From contig CM067059.1 of assembly GCA_033980235.1 (NCBI GenBank), forward strand, positions 20,633,494 through 20,697,493: a stretch of DNA of 64,000 nucleotides, given 5' to 3'. This DNA is from Diadema setosum. Its lineage: Eukaryota; Echinodermata; Echinoidea; Diadematoida; Diadematidae. This document shows positions 39,801 through 46,059 of this stretch, piece by piece (the stretch's first letter is position 1; the number at the start of each line of letters is the position of its first letter). The position numbers and the translations under genes are program-made. The notes below the pieces were generated by a model. That model made no database searches, was not told the origin of the DNA, and worked only from the letters and a program-made list of their open reading frames with translations.

Positions 39801-40519
39801 CCACGGGAAGACGGACAACCCACAAAAGTAGACGGTGAACTAGGGGTATTTGTACACGAGGAATCCGTTTATCGCATCTAGAACGTGCGGTTCGGTACCC
39901 CTAAGCCCGCAAAGCCCCGAGGAAAAAAATCGTCCGCGAAAAAGCTACCGATCCTGATTTTCGCGGACGCGATTTTTCCGCGTTTACGAAGATACCCTCG
40001 TTTGTGCGGACGATCCGCATTCTCGGACCAGCGCCCCTACTGATGATACAGCTTCATTTCAGGTTCTCCATCAATACTTTTCATGGTCATGGTATGGATT
40101 TAAAAGAGAAGATAGGGATGGGTTTCGAAACGCACATGTGCAATAGTAATTAATAATATGACCATTCATTCATTGATATCGTGATACTAGACAAGTCTAG
40201 TAGTAGTAGACCGTCTATTGTTAGGATGGATGTAACTAATAAATTATAGGCTGCCTAAATTATCCTGGGGGCCTACCCCAAAAGTGCATTTGATTGCTTA
40301 ACACCTGTAAACTTTACTTTCAACAACAGTGATGTTGTTCCGATGGCGCAAAACAAGCAGTGTGGGCACAGATTATGTAATTACAGTACTCACCTGGACC
40401 ATTTTAGCCAGTCTCAGACTGTCCTTGGAGATCGAACTTCGACATAGCTTGCATGACGAACGATTACTTTTAGCATACTCAACCCGAAAGGGTCGATCTC
40501 TCTTTTCGTCATCTGCCAT
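9725..40519 (-). CDS. PARP1: PARP1, 5' half of gene (12 coding exons; 3' end outside window)
   Basis: Poly(ADP-ribose) polymerase 1 is a nuclear enzyme that binds DNA breaks through its zinc fingers and attaches ADP-ribose chains from NAD+ to itself and other proteins. Twelve exons on the minus strand, all with AG/GT borders, join in frame to 1,633 coding bases (544 residues plus one base). Ligands visible in the joined protein: finger 1 C23, C26, H55, C58; finger 2 C134, C137, H167, C170; finger 3 C302, C305, C321, C331. A BRCT region follows at about residues 400-480, then the WGR start ending in VDPDSG. Human PARP1 reaches the same DPDSG point near residue 530, so the length fits. The rest of WGR, the helical domain and the catalytic domain are not found down to position 1. 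Intron 1 (9.8 kb) contains a transposon-like element with its own gene. The family call comes from recalled vertebrate PARP1 sequence; no search was run. Confidence 0.96.
9985..10775. mobile_element. piggyBac-like miniature element, TTAA target
   Basis: Flanked by TTAA at 9,981-9,984 and 10,776-10,779. The ends are inverted: CCCTAAAAGGGCCGGG at the left, and CCCGGCCTGATTAGGG at the right. Long G runs (about 10,000-10,025 and 10,703-10,720) and CAGAATCTGCCCCCC / CGGAATCCGCCCCCC lie just inside. CCCTAA-type ends on TTAA are typical of piggyBac elements. No transposase seen. Confidence 0.78.
11391..11486. repeat. Perfect-looking hairpin, ~36-bp arms
   Basis: ATATCGTCTGTTGAGAATGA and the following bases pair with the segment at 11,451-11,486 with two mismatches, leaving a loop of about 24 bases. 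It is either a tiny foldback element or a hairpin RNA candidate. Confidence 0.8.
12438..12457. repeat. Poly(C) run
   Basis: Uninterrupted C run in intron 11. Confidence 0.9.
13666..13914 (-). CDS. 82-codon open reading frame in PARP1 intron 11, unassigned
   Basis: The frame runs from ATG at 13,914 to TAA and is strikingly charged and protein-like: [20 protein letters not shown], then [20 protein letters not shown], then an Ala/Asp-rich helical part ending [13 protein letters not shown]. Its G+C content is clearly above the flanking intron and the upstream 13,930-14,200 is CpG-rich, like a small promoter. It cannot be a PARP1 exon, since exons 11 and 12 already join in phase. It may be an intronless gene, a first coding exon (a weak GTAAAA donor overlaps the stop), or part of a transposon. 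Related GTACCCTGGGGTAC-type motifs occur on both sides (13,449-13,526 and 14,180-14,206). I recognise no family. Confidence 0.5.
   Translation of the reverse strand: MPAGDGGYAALKGKGWKRRKISREERLENARLRATRKLGKEGAADVLEVFQKASDAGDKAEADGIIMTLLAQSLSQIEVDTL
14905..14977 (-). CDS. PARP1: PARP1 exon 11: linker between BRCT and WGR
   Basis: A 73-bp exon, phase 0 in and phase 1 out, reading [20 protein letters not shown] then REKD. It has a strong polypyrimidine tract plus CAG acceptor and a GTAAGA donor. There is no strong sequence similarity because this linker is poorly conserved. It is placed by its splice sites and because it is the only piece found that bridges exon 10 (phase 0) and exon 12 (phase 1) in frame. 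Confidence 0.82.
15400..15790. repeat. ACC/ATC-rich low-complexity stretch
   Basis: Degenerate trinucleotide run of ACC, ATC and CAC on the plus strand; no gene expected. Confidence 0.85.
15822..17251. mobile_element. Family E element with TGACCTTTGACC tandem units, copy 1
   Basis: The left end has GGTATGCCTCCGCCATAAT and the right end ATAATGCCTCCGGC...GGCGGAGGCATAA, an imperfect inverted repeat. The middle has about three tandem units of ~150 bp (GACCTCATGACCCAAACTTT at 16,607, 16,752 and 16,904) separated by TGACCTTTTGACCTTTGACC. A GGACGGACGGACG tract lies at 17,153-17,186. Confidence 0.85.
17430..18715. repeat. Degenerate family D repeat, interrupted by AGTAACGTTAC motifs
   Basis: Repeats AAGTTTGATGAAAATC, GGGGGCTTTTGGG and GATGAAAAT(G/T) blocks as in 31,863-32,933. 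A second repeat with four TTAGTAACGTTAC motifs lies inside (17,649, 17,829, 18,015, 18,030) and is bounded by GGGCAATTCCGCGG and CTGCGGAATTGCCC (17,637 and 18,398), so it looks like an inserted element of ~770 bp. Confidence 0.65.
18836..19195 (+). mobile_element. tRNA-derived SINE
   Basis: A tRNA-like head with RNA polymerase III box A (TGGCTTAGTCGATAGCG at 18,841) and box B (GGTTCGATACC at 18,883-18,893) is followed by a non-tRNA body containing CATGTTAAAGATCCT. The element ends in an (AAAC)n tail at 19,171-19,195. The TTAAAGATCC body motif is familiar from SINEs of aquatic invertebrates (recollection). It lies in PARP1 intron 10, antisense to the gene. Confidence 0.88.
19271..19416 (-). 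CDS. PARP1: PARP1 exon 10: second half of BRCT domain
   Basis: [20 protein letters not shown] followed by [13 protein letters not shown] is very close to human [20 protein letters not shown] and SEDFL. It ends SICSWGSD, matching the human SPWG motif, with a GTAAGT donor in phase 0. Confidence 0.96.
20009..20175 (-). CDS. PARP1: PARP1 exon 9: first half of BRCT domain
   Basis: After a basic lead ([10 protein letters not shown]) the exon gives [20 protein letters not shown] and then [20 protein letters not shown], the beta-1/alpha-1/beta-2 part of a BRCT fold. It is comparable with human [20 protein letters not shown] and KLGGKLTG. The BRCT region is the main automodification segment of PARP1. 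Phase 2 in, phase 1 out. Confidence 0.95.
20467..21224. mobile_element. Foldback element, family A, copy 2
   Basis: TTAA at both ends. About 75 bp of terminal inverted repeat beginning with TATAAAGTTTTGGTACCTC. The interior corresponds to copy 1 in reverse orientation, with part of the second arm deleted (TCATATTCATATTCATATT marks the junction). Confidence 0.9.
21645..21743 (-). CDS. PARP1: PARP1 exon 8: linker after finger 3
   Basis: Encodes [20 protein letters not shown] followed by a Ser-rich linker ([13 protein letters not shown]). Human has LKVKKQDRIFPPETSAS at this place. Phase 2 in, phase 2 out; acceptor TTTCAG, donor GTTAGT. Confidence 0.9.
22402..24366. mobile_element. Family E element, copy 2, interrupted by copy 3
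   Basis: Left end GTTGCTATGGTGCCTGGTAT and right end AATGCCTCCTGCGACATTTC are degenerate versions of copy 1's ends. A younger copy lies inside at 23,021-24,062. The TGACCTTTGACC units continue on both sides of the insertion. Confidence 0.78.
23021..24062. mobile_element. Family E element, copy 3, nested in copy 2
   Basis: Starts ACTAGATATATCGCTACGGC with GATATGCCTCCGCCATAAT. It ends with a GGACGGACG tract (23,951-24,014), then AACATAATGCCTCCGGCC and GGAGGCATAA. Its ends are better preserved than those of the surrounding copy, so it inserted later. Confidence 0.82.
24380..24594 (-). CDS. PARP1: PARP1 exon 7: zinc finger 3 ribbon
   Basis: [19 protein letters not shown] opens the exon. The four Cys ligands are C302, C305, C321 and C331, in spacing C-x2-C-x15-C-x9-C. 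Human PARP1 has x12 in the middle, so this ribbon loop is three residues longer. [11 protein letters not shown] corresponds to human CTGDVTAWTKC. Acceptor GTGTAG, donor GTGAGT, ends in phase 2. Confidence 0.95.
25001..25180. mobile_element. Miniature element with TGGCCAC / GGTGGC(C/T)GC motifs
   Basis: Starts TACTGTCAAACCTGTCT and ends GGCTGCTATATACAGGTCCG, an inverted repeat. Internal GGCCACCTGTCTATAATGGC repeats the end motif. Confidence 0.65.
25664..25907. mobile_element. TTTTCGCG miniature element, copy 1
   Basis: Inverted ends TACTGTATACGCCGAATATT and the reverse form ATATGGCGTATACAGTA. The interior is a run of TTTCGCGAA motifs. Confidence 0.82.
26552..26668 (-). CDS. PARP1: PARP1 exon 6: helical subdomain of the zinc finger 3 domain
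   Basis: Exactly 39 codons, phase 0 at both ends: [20 protein letters not shown] and on to [10 protein letters not shown]. It matches human [20 protein letters not shown] and the GES motif before the zinc ribbon. Acceptor CATCAG, donor GTGAGT. Confidence 0.94.
26745..26905. repeat. ACTGGTCCGAC / GACCAGTAAAAA repeat
   Basis: Inverted and direct copies of GGACCAGTA surround TTCACACTGTCACTGG at the left and TTAGTGTGCAGCCCT at the right. A small foldback-like unit. Confidence 0.5.
27681..27783 (-). CDS. PARP1: PARP1 exon 5: basic linker between fingers 2 and 3 (nuclear localisation region)
   Basis: Reads [17 protein letters not shown] and then a second basic run ([17 protein letters not shown]), resembling the bipartite nuclear localisation region of vertebrate PARP1 and its SKLEKALK end. 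The caspase-3 site DEVD that lies here in human PARP1 is not present. Acceptor TGCAG, donor GTCAGT, phase 2 in and phase 0 out. Confidence 0.93.
28559..28764 (-). CDS. PARP1: PARP1 exon 4: second half of zinc finger 2
   Basis: Starts [14 protein letters not shown], then ARWHHVDCF supplies H167 and C170 of finger 2. [16 protein letters not shown] closes the domain, as in human GFSLLATEDKEALKKQ. Acceptor ACAG, donor GTGAGA, ends in phase 2. The acceptor sits in an AGAGAG run, so a shift by 2 or 4 bases would be possible. The chosen site keeps the frame with exon 3. Confidence 0.93.
29107..29321 (-). CDS. PARP1: PARP1 exon 3: end of finger 1, acidic linker, start of finger 2
   Basis: Begins with the conserved [10 protein letters not shown] block that closes finger 1. 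An acidic, Asp/Glu-rich linker follows ([13 protein letters not shown]), then [20 protein letters not shown] with zinc ligands C134 and C137 of finger 2. I place the donor at GAT|GTGCGT because this gives a Cys-to-His spacing of 29 residues, near the 30 seen in human PARP1. Reading on to a later GTGATT donor would give 35. The opposite strand is also open across this exon but shows no gene features. Confidence 0.93.
30185..30209. repeat. (TA)n microsatellite
   Basis: TA run of about 12 units in PARP1 intron 2. Confidence 0.9.
30485..30572 (-). CDS. PARP1: PARP1 exon 2: second half of zinc finger 1
   Basis: Acceptor CAG, 29 codons plus one base, donor GTAAAT. It reads [18 protein letters not shown], matching the human stretch that supplies the His and Cys ligands of finger 1 (H55 and C58 here). 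The exon is short (88 bp) and its long reading frame is broken upstream, so it is easily missed by gene finders. It joins exon 1 in phase 0 and exon 3 in phase 1. Confidence 0.95.
31863..32933. mobile_element. Family D element, most complete copy
   Basis: Begins ACAAGAGACCCGCGGGTCTA with GCTCACCTGAGTATCGC and ends GGCTCAGGTGAGCTAAAA, an inverted GCTCACCTGAG end motif. The interior is about three tandem units of ~320 bp, each with GGGGTTTGCCCCCC / GGGGCATGGTGCCCATTT and GATGCTACCTGCCAAGTTTG. A CGCACGACGGACGACGG run precedes the right end. Confidence 0.82.
33383..34125. mobile_element. Foldback element of ~740 bp
   Basis: The left arm (ATTGCACCAAAGTCTCAGGA ... GTCAATATCGACGTC) pairs with the right arm (GTCGATATTGATG ... 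CCTGTGATATTGGTGCAAT). The middle contains a TCTGTCTGTATG-rich stretch. No coding capacity recognised. Confidence 0.75.
36343..36542 (-). CDS. Unassigned nested gene, last coding exon
   Basis: Strong acceptor (TTGATTCAG after a pyrimidine tract), reads [20 protein letters not shown] and on through a hydrophobic stretch to HSLHLSSCN, then TAA at 36,343-36,345. No clear AATAAA was seen directly downstream. Confidence 0.63.
36343..39746 (-). CDS. Unassigned four-exon gene inside the 5.5-kb element
   Basis: Four exons (39,683-39,746; 39,013-39,078; 38,725-38,799; 36,343-36,542) join in frame to 135 codons including the stop: 134 residues. All three introns are in phase 1 and have GT/AG borders (donors GTATGA, GTAAGA, GTAAGC). 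The protein begins [16 protein letters not shown] polar linker with Cys and Arg follows, then a helix-forming acidic segment ([20 protein letters not shown], about residues 44-63). It ends with a hydrophobic C-terminal part containing [21 protein letters not shown] do not recognise a family and suggest no function. The start lies about 300 bases inside the right inverted repeat, which suggests transcription from a promoter in the element end. The gene lies within PARP1 intron 1 on the same strand. Phase consistency across four independent exons makes chance unlikely. Confidence 0.68.
36947..36969. repeat. (CAA)n microsatellite
   Basis: Seven to eight ACA/CAA units, followed by a short CA run. 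Confidence 0.9.
37190..38130. repeat. TTCG/CCGAA-rich foldback block with three ~110-bp tandem units
   Basis: The left part is full of GGTTCGT and ATCCGAA on the plus strand and the right part of the reverse forms (CGAACCTT, TTCGGAT), as in a foldback element. Inside are three near-identical tandem units starting at about 37,290, 37,401 and 37,510, each with GGTTCTTTTTATATGAAAAG. A shorter relative lies at 41,522-41,790. The block sits in the third intron of the unassigned nested gene. Confidence 0.75.
38725..38799 (-). CDS. Unassigned nested gene, exon 3
   Basis: Acceptor ATAAAG (a weak non-CAG acceptor), reads [20 protein letters not shown] then GQNEP, donor GTAAGC. The heptad-like spacing of Leu, Met and Ile suggests a short amphipathic helix or coiled coil. 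Confidence 0.68.
39013..39078 (-). CDS. Unassigned nested gene, exon 2
   Basis: Acceptor CTGTAG, reads [20 protein letters not shown], donor GTAAGA, phase 1 in and out. The polypyrimidine tract is moderate, so the acceptor is less certain than the donor. Confidence 0.6.
39683..39746 (-). CDS. Unassigned nested gene, exon 1
   Basis: Start codon at 39,746 in context CACCATGG, close to an optimal Kozak sequence. 21 codons plus one base, then donor GTATGA. Confidence 0.68.
40394..40519 (-). CDS. PARP1: PARP1 exon 1: start codon and first half of zinc finger 1
   Basis: 42 codons starting [18 protein letters not shown] and ending AKMVQ, followed by a GTGAGT donor (phase 0). It carries the first two zinc ligands, C23 and C26 (CKLC), and the RVEYAKS motif typical of PARP-1 type zinc fingers. 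The start was chosen because human PARP1 also begins a few residues before RVEYAKS and its first exon also ends after MVQ. An in-frame ATG lies 22 codons upstream (40,585), but the stretch between has no PARP1 similarity. Confidence 0.96.
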
Positions 40520-40910
40520 TGCTTTCTTGTCTTTGTGAGAATCAACAGCTCGGCTGATTGCACGATTCGCTGGTTTGTTAGGCACTCACTTGACTCGATT
40601 GGTTATTACTGTAAAAATTGTGAAATGAGTAGACAGTCGTGCCCTCTCTCTGGCTGGTACAATCGCGGCAAGCGGTTTACTACTCAACTGCTACCCGTCT
40701 TCGCCCGCCCCGGCCCGCGCCGCCGCCGCCCTCTGATCCCGCGTTGGCCGAGCACCCTATTCCGCGAACACACTGCAATGGCAACACGTTGTGCACCGAC
40801 TCATCGCAAGCATTGAACACAACATAACATGCCCGTACAAGAAGCCGATCGATGGGATTGTCCAATAGCGCGTCCTCTACGGATGGGTGGGGTGAATGCA
40901 AGCCGAAGAG
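40520..40910 (-). promoter_or_regulatory. Probable PARP1 promoter region
   Basis: The sequence just upstream of the PARP1 start is much richer in G+C and CpG than its surroundings, notably 40,695-40,760. A CCAAT motif on the coding strand lies about 80 bases before the start codon (40,598-40,602). No TATA box is evident. The transcription start is not determinable from sequence alone. Confidence 0.45.
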
Positions 40911-41404
40911 ATTTTTCTACAGAACTATTTCTGTGGATTTTTCTCAAAGCCAAACGTGCCCCAACAGGCACCAGAAACCGAGAGCTGTCATCATCATCAA
41001 ATGAGCAGCTGAATCTATCTATACATGATGATACAAACATTTCTGGGAAAAAACCGTAATAACAGATTTTATTCTTCTTCCTTTCATTATCAAACACCGT
41101 AGAAAGTACATTAATATTCGTATGAATACTGTATACCGGTGGACACTTGAAGTTCTCATTTCCCCGTAACTAGTGCACGGGGTTAAATGGGGATCATTTC
41201 AAGAGTCTTGCGAAAAAATTACACAATAACAATTCAGGAGAAATATATCTTTGTCACCAGCCAATTGTATAGGTCAATTGATTTTCAGTCTCTGGTAAAA
41301 CGATGTTTTTATTAGACATGCAATCCTATTTACGTCCATAATTATACGTAAAAACACGTACAAACAAACAAAACAAATGCGATATTTGAGATATTGCATT
41401 GCAG

Positions 41405-42130
41405 CGAGTTCGACACCCGCGAATTATAAAGCCCATGAGTTACACAGCCCACAAGTAGTCTGAGTTTGACACTGCTAAAAACATGAAAAAGCAAATAAGG
41501 CCCATGAGTCAAACGGGTGCTGTTCGTTATTCCGAAGGTTCGCTATTCCGAAGGTTTTCGTCATTCCGAAGGTTCGTAAATCCGAAGCACACAAATTCCC
41601 TATACCTAGGGGTTCGTTAATCCGAAAATGAAAAGGGGTTCGTCAATCCGAACATTTGTGGCGTTATTCCGAAGGTTCCTTATTCCGGAGATGCGTTAAT
41701 CCGAAAATGAAATTCGGAATAACGAACCTTTGGAATAATGAATCTTCGGACTAAAGAGCCTTCGGAATACGAACCTTCGGAATAACGAGCTGTAACCGAG
41801 TCAAACACTAGGCAATCAAGGTCCACAAATCGGGAAGTTCGACAAGGCACACGAGACCGACACAATAAGCCCCGTGAATATCGGTCTTGTGGGCCGTTTT
41901 CGCCTGGTGTGGAACTCGTGTATGGGTCTTTTTTGCTTATATTATAGTGTCAAACTCGTGGGACTTGTTGGCCTTGTGTCGGACTCTTGGGCCTTATTTG
42001 CTTAGTGTCGAACTCGGGATGAGCTGTAGTGCCCTATCATATCACTCGTGCGGGACTGTATGACTCTTGAACTTTTTTCAATGTCGACTTCGTGGGCCGT
42101 ATCGTCGCGCCAGTCTCTCGTGGGATGACC
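41405..42130. repeat. CCCATGAGTC / ACTCGTGGGC foldback, interrupted
   Basis: The left part carries GCCCATGAGT, GCCCACAAGT and AAGGCCCATGAGTC. The right part carries the reverse forms (TCTTGTGGGCC, AACTCGTGGGACT). A different element (41,522-41,790) splits it. A second block of the same family is at 44,765-45,130. Confidence 0.72.
41522..41790. mobile_element. TTCCGAAGGTTCG miniature foldback element
   Basis: Inverted ends GTTCGTTATTCCGAAGGTTC and its reverse form GAACCTTCGGAATAACGAGC. It lies inside the CCCATGAGTC foldback, so it inserted later. Confidence 0.82.
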
Positions 42131-43156
42131 CCGTTGTAATCCATGATTGTAGGTCCTACATGACCATTTTACATGAGATGTGGCATAATCAGATCTGACT
42201 AAGACCAGATAAATTATCAAAATGCCAAAATAAAAAAATAGAAGACTTCATAGAAAATCGATATGCATCAGGCCTACAATTTTGGTGTGACCAAGTAATT
42301 TGAAAAGAAAATGAATACTTTTTGGCTACTCAGCCATTTTCCAATGTACGAAAAGCAGCAGTGCAGATCGACGGTATGCGAAAGGATAATTCAAATAGCT
42401 TATCACAAGGGAAAATAGAAATAAATACTTATCAATATGGACGTATGGACGTAAAAATGCGGATGGACGTAATATGGACGTTTAGGCCTACTTACGGCCA
42501 TATAATAATCGTAATACTTGAGATGTAATACTTACTAATGTACATATCATCAAAAACACAAACAAATACGATATTTGAGATTGGGTGTACACGTCCGGCA
42601 CACTCTATAATCGAAATCGAAATAAAGAAGAATAAAAACAAAGAACAATATTGGACACCACTGGAACAGAATATTTCAAATCCCTCTCCCTTTTTTTTTA
42701 CGCATTTCCCTTGATGCAGAATCACCCACTAGTGTTACAATTTTCATGGGAGCAGGTGATACCTGTACTTTAATAGGCCACGACCAGTTAGCTCCCATAG
42801 CAGCATTTTAAAATGTTACTGTGGTGATGCATGTTAATGACAAATCTCTCTTTACAAAACGACAACAACGACGACGAGGAGGAGGACGACGACGACGACA
42901 ACAACAACAACTATGGGTCTATATGCTTGATAAGGGAAGCAAAGCGTCCTCATTCCATAACACTAGACATGCAAGACGTGAATGTCAACGACAAGGGCAC
43001 GGGGGAAATGCGTTTAACCAAAATGTTACATCGCAGGAATGTGAAAGAACGCGTTTGTGAACGCGTATGCGCATGTTGCGCGCGCCGGGTTTTTGCCAGG
43101 CCAGCTACATTATTCATGACAATGCTCACTGAATGAAACCAGTCACCAGCAGTAGT

Positions 43157-43315
43157 GGGGGGTGTTTCATCAACGTTTGTCATTGCTGACAACTGTCAGC
43201 GCTGACAATTTCAGCAAAATCCTTGGTTTTGATTGGCTGAGATGCTCTGGTCACTGACTGTTACTATGGTGATTCAAGTTGTAAGCGCTGACAAACGTTG
43301 ATGAAACACCCCCCC
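43157..43315. mobile_element. Foldback miniature element, GGGGTGTTTCATCAACG ends
   Basis: Inverted ends of about 25 bp (GGGGTGTTTCATCAACGTTT and its reverse complement) around an interior with GATTGGCTGAGATG. Confidence 0.85.
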
Positions 43316-43333
43316 CCCCCCAGGTTATACCAG

Positions 43334-43503
43334 GGCACTGTTTCATAAAGCTGTTCTTAAAGTTACGAACGACTTACGAGCGACTGGTGATCAGTTCTGA
43401 TGTGCTATACTTATCAGAATTTCCATAATTTACCACAAGAACCAATCACCAGTCGCTCGTAAGTCGTTCGTAACTTTACGAACAGCTTTATGAAACACCC
43501 CCA
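43334..43503. mobile_element. Foldback miniature element, TTTCATAAAGCTGTTC ends
   Basis: Two arms of ~65 bp (TTTCATAAAGCTGTTCTTAA ... GACTTACGAGCGACTGGTGA) pair almost perfectly. It sits about 20 bp from the preceding element, and both expose GTTTCAT at their outer ends. Confidence 0.87.
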
Positions 43504-44764
43504 GGTGTGATGGTGTCGCCAGGTAGATTTGCTTCAGCTCTTATTACAGGGAGAAACATTTTTTTTTTTTTTTTTTGGCGTGTTAGATGGTGGTGGAAAT
43601 GGAAAAGCAGGATAGTCAGCAACACAAATCAAAGTTTTCATGACTCTACAAATTACAGCACTACTTTGCTACCACGTTGAACTTGATATAGGTTGATGAT
43701 TATTGTAAACGTTGCACAAGAGCGCGATAGGTATATAAGATTAATATTTCACGAATTGAGGAAGTCCCTTGAATCAAAAGTTCAATTCAATTCGATTCGA
43801 TTCAAATTTATTTCACATATCTTAGATATAAAAATGACATCACAAAGTCTAACGCCATACAAACAAGGGCAATGGCAAACAAACAAGTAAAGAAACAAAG
43901 TAACAAAGCACAACCCAAAGGCCCTCGACCTGTCAAGGCTTATAGTCCCCGGTAAAACTACAGTTATATGTCAATACAAAATAGTACATAACAGACTTGA
44001 AATATGAGATTATATTATACATAAATGAGTCCATCACAGACTTATTATGATTACTAGATACAAAATAGGCCTATACATTACAGGCTCTTATAGATACGTA
44101 AAACGCATCCCAAAGTTTTGGCCCCAGGAATATAGTATTGAAGTTATAGAAAATTATGGTACTTACAGAATGTTGTTTGTTACTTTATACTAAGATTTAG
44201 GCCTATACTTTGTAAAAATGTAGAAATAAAATCAAATCAAATCAAAATATTACAGGATCGGGTTTCATGGCTTATTATTGTATTGATGCCCCTATATGAT
44301 TATACTTATAAAACCATCAATCAAAATGTTATAGGTAAAATATCTTTTGCATATGAATACATAAAAATGCAATTTGAAATTGATGAATATCATATTCAAT
44401 AAATTTAACGTCAAAAACAACTGTTGTATATGAGCTAAATAATGAGATTACACGTTTTTGTAGCACAGTTTTTGCACTAAATCAGTCGCACATACACCAT
44501 GCCAGCTTAAGATACATTGATTTGTAATTCATTAGCTTGTTGTATAGACCATAAATGAACTATACATTTCCCTTCAGAATTGATAAACATCCCTGAAAAC
44601 CGTAATATCTTCATGAGATAAGAAAACTGGTATATATAACATCAGCAAATAAAACATAGACATGTAGACCTGCCTTACTGCAAATCATTAATAAAACGCA
44701 AAAAAAAAAAAGAGAGGAATAGTCCAAGTTTGGATCTTTGAGGAACACCTATGAGATACTTTCA

Positions 44765-45130
44765 TATTGCGACTTAAAATGGGGTCATCCCACGAGTCAT
44801 AATATACCGACCCACGAGTTCGCATTGAAAAAAAAAAAGTCCGCGAGTCATACAGCCCATGAGCTTGACATTCGGCAAATAAGGCCCATGAGTCTGACCA
44901 GGGAGGTGGGAAGTATCTCTTGGTCTGACGCTAGGCAAAACAAGGACAAAGAGTCCTTATACCGTAGCAAAAAGACTCACGGGGACTCATGGGCCTTATA
45001 ATTGACTACTCAGTATGAGGGTGTAGAGCTCGTGGACTGTCTGACCATGGAGCCGATAATCATAGCTCTAGGGGCTGTATGACTCGTAGGCTGTATGACT
45101 CGTGGGTTGTATGACTCGTGGGTTGGGTGT
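44765..45130. repeat. CCCACGAGTCATA repeat block
   Basis: Degenerate forward copies (CCCACGAGTCATA, GCCCATGAGCTTGAC) at the left and reverse copies (TATGACTCGTGGG) at the right. Same family as 41,405-42,130. Confidence 0.7.
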
Positions 45131-46059
45131 CAAGGTATTAATCTATACACACGTATATATTGCTGCCATATATTACCTAGATAACTTTAAAACTATACAG
45201 TGCACTTCCCCGTATATAGGAGCCTATTCCGCAACACTGTAATTATTTTATCTAGTATTAAGACTATAAATGATCGATACAATAATGAGTAAGTCTTTTA
45301 TGCATCTGCTGAAAGGAAAATTGGGACGTTATGTAAAAAAACTTGTTTTATGTTTTCATTGCCATTGGGGGTCGATCAGTTTTATAAAGATTTTAAAAAG
45401 TAGATGAAAGTGTTGTGCTGGTATTCTTCATTATAATGTAATCCATACTGTATTCTTTTCATCATGTCCACGAAGGGACTGTTTGAGAAATTAAAACAAA
45501 CAAAGAAGCACTCCCTCCCCCCCCCCCAAAAAAAAAAGGGGGGGGGGGACAGAGGGAGGGGAGCAAAGTGTTCGTTGTCATAAATGTCTTTGCTCAGTAG
45601 CCCAAATCCACTCCCAAAATGCCCTGGTGCGCGACGCCGCAACGCGTCGTCCGTACTTGTGATATTGAAATTAAAAAGAAAAAAAAAAATAGCAACTTGA
45701 TGTCTAATAGTAACATACCATCGAATAAACTTAATTGCTAAAATTATCTCTTCTTGCATTATCGCTTATTATTGCAAATGTATACATTATATCTCTCTTG
45801 ACTGCGGTTTCTATCCTGTTCATTGTAAGAGAATCGGTCGTAGGTCTCATCATTGTCCTTTCTGATTCTCTCACATGCTATGCATGTATAATATTTTTGT
45901 CTCTGTCTTCTTTTTTTCTCTGTAAACGCGATATGCAATATGTGTATGTGAATTTGAGTATTCTTTTCACGTGGAATAAATGAATTGAATAGAATTTAAT
46001 TATTGCTTGCCTAGTTTTGTTAGACGTATAACTGCCTGTATACTATAGTAGTCCCGAGT

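Larger units (their letters stand above)
34558..40042. mobile_element. 5.5-kb terminal-inverted-repeat element in PARP1 intron 1
   Basis: The left end starts CAGTAGGGGCGCTGGTCC and the right end is its exact reverse complement over 25 bases. Looser similarity continues for about 40 more bases (GGATCGT, GAGGGT, CTTCGTA shared in order). Directly outside both ends is the same 5-mer ATGAT (34,553-34,557 and 40,043-40,047), as expected of a target-site duplication. Near the left end the motif ATGAGGAT/C recurs at about 34,580, 34,667 and 34,776, like subterminal transposase-binding repeats. The element holds a four-exon gene of 134 residues (36,343-39,746, minus) and a secondary TTCG-rich repeat block. 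No transposase was recognised. A CAG-starting inverted repeat with 5-bp duplications would fit hAT-type elements, but the class is a guess. Confidence 0.8.

Noticed and set aside
42821..43136. Asp- and Arg-rich frames around 42,861-42,915
   Set aside because: Created by a GAC/GAG/CAA trinucleotide run; not a gene.
43780..44260. TTCGATTCAAATTTATTTCACA block as the 3' end of a LINE or SINE
   Set aside because: Suggestive AT-rich end and GGCCCTCGACCTGTCAAGGC body, but no promoter boxes, reverse transcriptase or duplication was seen.
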